64,000 bases of DNA from Arctopsyche grandis (lineage: Eukaryota > Arthropoda > Insecta > Trichoptera > Hydropsychidae), in assembly GCF_051622035.1 (NCBI RefSeq), contig NC_135355.1, positions 22,870,486 to 22,934,485 on the forward strand, written 5' to 3'. The first letter of the stretch is position 1. Every line of letters starts with the position of its first letter. The position numbers and the translations under genes are program-made. The notes under the pieces are model-generated. The model was not told the origin of the DNA. It saw nothing but the letters and a program-made list of their open reading frames with translations, and did no database searches. Below are positions 54,480-64,000 of this stretch, one piece after another.

Positions 54480-55540
54480 ATTGGAGTAACTAATTGCAAA
54501 TAAAAGAAAGCTGAAATTTTTAAATTACAACAAGTTAATAATATGATTTTAGTCAAAATATTTCATAATTAATTTTTTGATTTATTTACGTATTTGATTG
54601 AATGTGTTCACGGAAAGTCGAATCGTTAAATGGATGGTTCTTATCATAAAATTCGTCATACGTTATTTTTTAAATAGTGAGTGATCACTCATAGAGGATG
54701 TGTTAAAATCAACAATTTTTCCAGAACAATCAACATCCTGTTCTTTTCAAAGGTCGTCCTCTATTACGTTTGATGACATATCATAATAAAATAATTAATT
54801 TATGCATGTGATATATTTATTATTAATTATTTCACATGAAAGATTTCATTTATCCACAAGTATAATTGCATTATATATAATATATATTTTTTTAATTTAT
54901 AAAATTAGTTGTTTTACCCAGATTCGCTTATAGTATTATATTTGTAATATAACAGCTTAAACATGGCGGATATAATAGTAAATATTCAATTGTATTTTTA
55001 TTAAATTTATTTGAATGGAAAAAAAATCGACTCGTCGTCATAGAAATTTTGACTTGTTAACGATTACCAACCAAAGTTATGTACTTATAAACATATGTAT
55101 ATATTAACATACAAAGTATCTTTCGAAATATTTTCGATGTTACCAACCAACATTACATACTTACAAAGTCTCTTTCGAAATTATATATTAGATATAATAA
55201 AATGCTTTCTCTTATAATATTGGTATAATTGATATTGTATGTATGTAGACCTCATTAAAAAAACGGAGTTCAAATGAAATTAATTTTAAGATAATATAAT
55301 TGCTTAATATCAAACACTTCATTGTTTTGAAGTAAGCAAGGTATCAATGCGTGCTTTTTATTTCAATGACAATAGAAATGCACGGCACTGGAAACATCGG
55401 TACAAATGGACAACCGTTTGTTTAAAGATTAATTACATATCTATATTTCAAAACATTTGCTTGCAATTAGTCTACTTATACAGACCTCATGCCCATAAAA
55501 ATAATTATATGTAATTGGATATTCTATTTTATTTGTTTTG
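54480..55540. other. Intergenic region upstream of Nimrod-like gene 2
   Basis: AT-rich; no gene or transposon recognised. It must contain the promoter unless an upstream 5' exon exists. Confidence 0.5.
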
Positions 55541-55543
55541 AAA

Positions 55544-61423
<5,880 letters not shown>

Positions 61424-61460
61424 GAAATCAAAGTAAAATTATCCAATATTAAGCTAAACC

Positions 61461-61466
61461 AATAAA
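61461..61466 (+). terminator. Poly(A) signal of Nimrod-like gene 2
   Basis: AATAAA 38 nt after the TAA stop at 61421-61423. Confidence 0.55.
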
Positions 61467-61846
61467 ATTTGCTATCATGTATTGTTGTAAGTATATATAT
61501 ATATGTATGTAGTTTTAGCACGCCATAAAAACATGTCATAGAAATTCTCGCACCTAGTCTTCGGTATAAAATTAGCTAAAACCATGCGATTATTGTGAGT
61601 CATCGTAATGGTCAAAAACAAATATTTTTATCATTATCTATTTGTTCATATATATAAAATTATTTCTGGAAATTGACAAAGTGTTGTTAAAAAATACAAT
61701 TATTCATCGTATTATACTATCATACAATCAGATTTGTGATTAAGTACATATGTACATATGTAAATAAATTTTTCTCAGATTTAATTTGTTTCTTTTAATT
61801 TGATCCTCGTAATCACCACTTTTAATATTTATGTATGTATGTATAT

Positions 61847-62345
61847 CATCATCATCATTCATAGCCATTCGCCATCTACTGTTGGATGAAGGCCTCTCCA
61901 ACACGCTTCTATTCGTCTCTGTTTCGAGCAACTCTCACCCATCTCATCCCACACATTTTCTGATATCATCCATCCATCTCCTCTGTGGCATTCCTCGAAT
62001 CTTTTTACATTCTCTCGGGTAGCTTTCGAGCACTTCTTCCGTCCATATATCTTCCGTTCTTCTAGAAACGTGACCCACCCGTTGCCATTTCTATCTCTTC
62101 ATTCTCACCATTATATCAACCACCTTTATCGTATTTGTCACCCACGTATTCCGTTACCCATCTCTTCTCATTATACCAATCATACGGCGTTCCACACTTA
62201 TTTGAGTACACTGGACCTTATGCAGCATTCTGGACAATGCGTATTCAATGCCCATGTTTCGCATACATACAAATACAAAATACAAAAAGTCGTATTGTCC
62301 CTGCCGGCAGGTATCCATCCCATCATAGAAGCAACACGATTGTCT
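61847..62345 (-). mobile_element. RTE-like retrotransposon 3' fragment (decayed)
   Basis: The minus strand reads as a broken version of the same RTE C-terminus: KVQCTQISVERRMIGIMRR near 62155-62210 corresponds to [19 protein letters not shown] of the copy at 15.8 kb. Frameshifts follow, with ECHRGDGWMISENVWDEM and [15 protein letters not shown] near the end. A short (GAT)n tail (read as ATC on the plus strand) lies at 61847-61858. Confidence 0.75.
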
Positions 62346-62811
62346 AGTAATTATTATATTACTATTTATTGTTGTCATATGTCCATTGCCTATGTATTTT
62401 AATTCATAGAAAAATATATACTGTAATATTATTTTAGCTAGAGACATTTGAAATACATATAAGAAAAATGCCCTATTTTGCATGTTTTTTTAAAATTCGT
62501 ATCTCGCCTTAATTTAAAAATATAAATAATCATTTTTAATCGTAAAACATAGGTGAAATCAAATAATAAAACCAAAAAAACTTGTGTATAGCTTCATGTA
62601 ATTAAAAAAAAATCGAAAACATCGAACAATTGAAAGTGATGCGATTTCTCTGCATATTTCTGTATGTCATCACTAGAGACCCGTATTTTGGGTATCTATT
62701 TTTGTCAATTTTAGCATTTTCATTTTGCATTTTAGCGTTTTAGGGCATTAAAAAAGGTATGCGGTTTATTATACTCGTAATGATACAAAGCTTTATTCCA
62801 AATATTTATTA

Positions 62812-64000
62812 ATTTATTTATTTATTTATTTATTTAATAGTTTTGGACCATTGTGGCATTACAGGAAGAACCTAATGCGCCACAATGGCCTACATTTGAA
62901 AAAGATATAAAAACATGATATAAAAACAAGTATACTGTAAATAAAGGAAAAAAGCAAAAGCAGAAAACATGGTAAAATAAAATAATAAAAAAAAGTAACA
63001 AAAGGAAAATAATACCTCATTCAGAGAGAAAAAAAATAACAAAAGTGTAAAAATTAAAAATAAAATCCATAAATCCCATTCTTTGTTTACACTGAGCAAA
63101 ATTAAAATAGTATATAAAAATGTACAAAAGAGAAAGAAAAAATAAAATAAAATAAAACAAAATATGAATAAAAAATAAAATCACAGCGAGGTCCAAATGG
63201 AAGAGAGTAGATTAAGATTCCACTCATTCATCACATTCAAATTAAGAAAGTAATGATGAGCGCAGGTTACCAGATAAATATGTTAAGATAATATCCGACA
63301 ATCTACGCTCCCCAAGGTGGAAAATATCACATTCAGGGACAGCAGCAACGATTTCATTGAGAAGTCGAATAGCTCTTGGAATAGGAGCCATTCGAAAAAG
63401 AACTGTGCGAGCAGCAGGTACAACCATTAAATGATGATGTCTACCACGCACATAATTATTAGGGACATAAAGTCCCAACTGTTCCAGCAACAACGGGCAT
63501 GACGTATTACCACGCAATAGCTGGAGAACGAAACGAATTAACGAGAAGTTTCTCCGAAGTTCAAGGGAATTATACCCAAGCATGCCCAAAAGGAAAGGAG
63601 TAGGATAGAGATATGGGTAGTACCCATACTCTTTCTTATAAAGAAAACGAAGAAATGCTTTTTGCACTTTTTCTATAATAAGAGAGTAGTTTGCTTCATG
63701 CGGATTCCACACAATTGCATTATACTCTAGCTTACTTCTAACAAGTGAGTTGAAAAGCAAGCGAGAAGACAAGGGGTTGGAGAATAATCTAGCATATCTC
63801 AAGACAAATCCAAGTCGACGAAAGGAAACGTCAGCGATTGTCTTGATGTGGTTGTGAAAGGTGAATTGAGGATCAAAAGTGATACCCAAGTCGACCATTG
63901 ATTCCACGCGCTTCAACAATACGGATCCAATGGAATATCCGTGACAATAGAGCGAATTCGCACGTCCATAACTCATAATAGCACATTTACTAGTATTCAG
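62812..64000 (-). mobile_element. Jockey/CR1-like non-LTR retrotransposon, 3' part
   Basis: The minus-strand frame 63976-63242 (open beyond the listed start, continuing off the window) matches the region after the RT domain of Jockey-type ORF2 proteins: VDLGITFDPQFTFHNHI, SRLLFNSLVRSKLEYNAIVW, YKKEYGYYPYLYPTPFLLGM. A 3' UTR of about 400 nt, rich in A and T, follows. It contains a hairpin-forming GCCATTGTGGCGCATTAGG / AATGCCACAATGGTC segment at 62845-62892 and ends in (TAAA)n at 62812-62838. The coding frame is intact to its stop, so the copy is young or recently active. Confidence 0.85.

Overview
The window is AT-rich eukaryotic nuclear DNA, almost certainly from an insect. It has intron-split genes with GT-AG splice sites, long (TA)n microsatellites, many hAT-type and foldback DNA transposons, RTE- and Jockey-like non-LTR retrotransposons, and two Nimrod-type phagocytosis-receptor genes. 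The RTE style, with a (GAT)n tail, resembles elements of moths and caddisflies, but the order cannot be fixed from sequence alone. There are no bacterial operons, CRISPR arrays or recognisable viral genes.

Host genes. (1) 728-1158 (-) holds the last two coding exons of an unidentified Ser/Arg-rich protein; a phase-compatible upstream exon may lie at 8353-8472. (2) 11549-29261 (-) is a complete four-exon gene for a 235-residue single-pass membrane protein with two six-cysteine EB/EGF-like modules and a 16.5 kb first intron full of transposons. (3) 46245-49861 (+) is a complete five-exon Nimrod/Eater-like receptor of 1065 residues. (4) 55544-61423 (+) is its tandem paralogue, 1250 residues, with a reduced N-terminus. 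Both receptors have a signal peptide, a CCxG[YF] motif, a long run of Nimrod EGF-like repeats in one giant exon, one membrane segment and a short tail with an NPxY motif. They probably act as haemocyte surface receptors for particles or bacteria. CpG-rich, promoter-like blocks lie near 8.1-8.5 kb and 39.3-39.7 kb.

Layout. 0-8.5 kb: 3' end of the (-) gene, then stacked foldback elements. 8.6-10 kb: a run of palindromic elements. 11.5-29.3 kb: the EB-type gene, whose giant intron contains a SINE pair, an RTE end, nested hATs and a modular CCGGAAGT repeat family. 29.6-38 kb: hAT remnants, a triple-nested foldback and more CCGGAAGT repeats. 38-46 kb: mostly AT-rich DNA with a promoter-like island and small elements. 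46-50 kb: first Nimrod gene. 50-55.5 kb: a hAT inserted within another hAT. 55.5-61.5 kb: second Nimrod gene. 61.8-64 kb: a truncated RTE and the 3' half of a Jockey-like element running off the window.

No clearly new enzymatic system is visible. The most unusual points are the divergence between the two receptors (a possible 16-nt microexon replacing an EMI-like exon, and a recent four-module duplication), the unexplained CCGGAAGT-box repeat family, the shared 3' hairpin of several non-LTR elements, and multi-layer nested insertions with readable target-site duplications.
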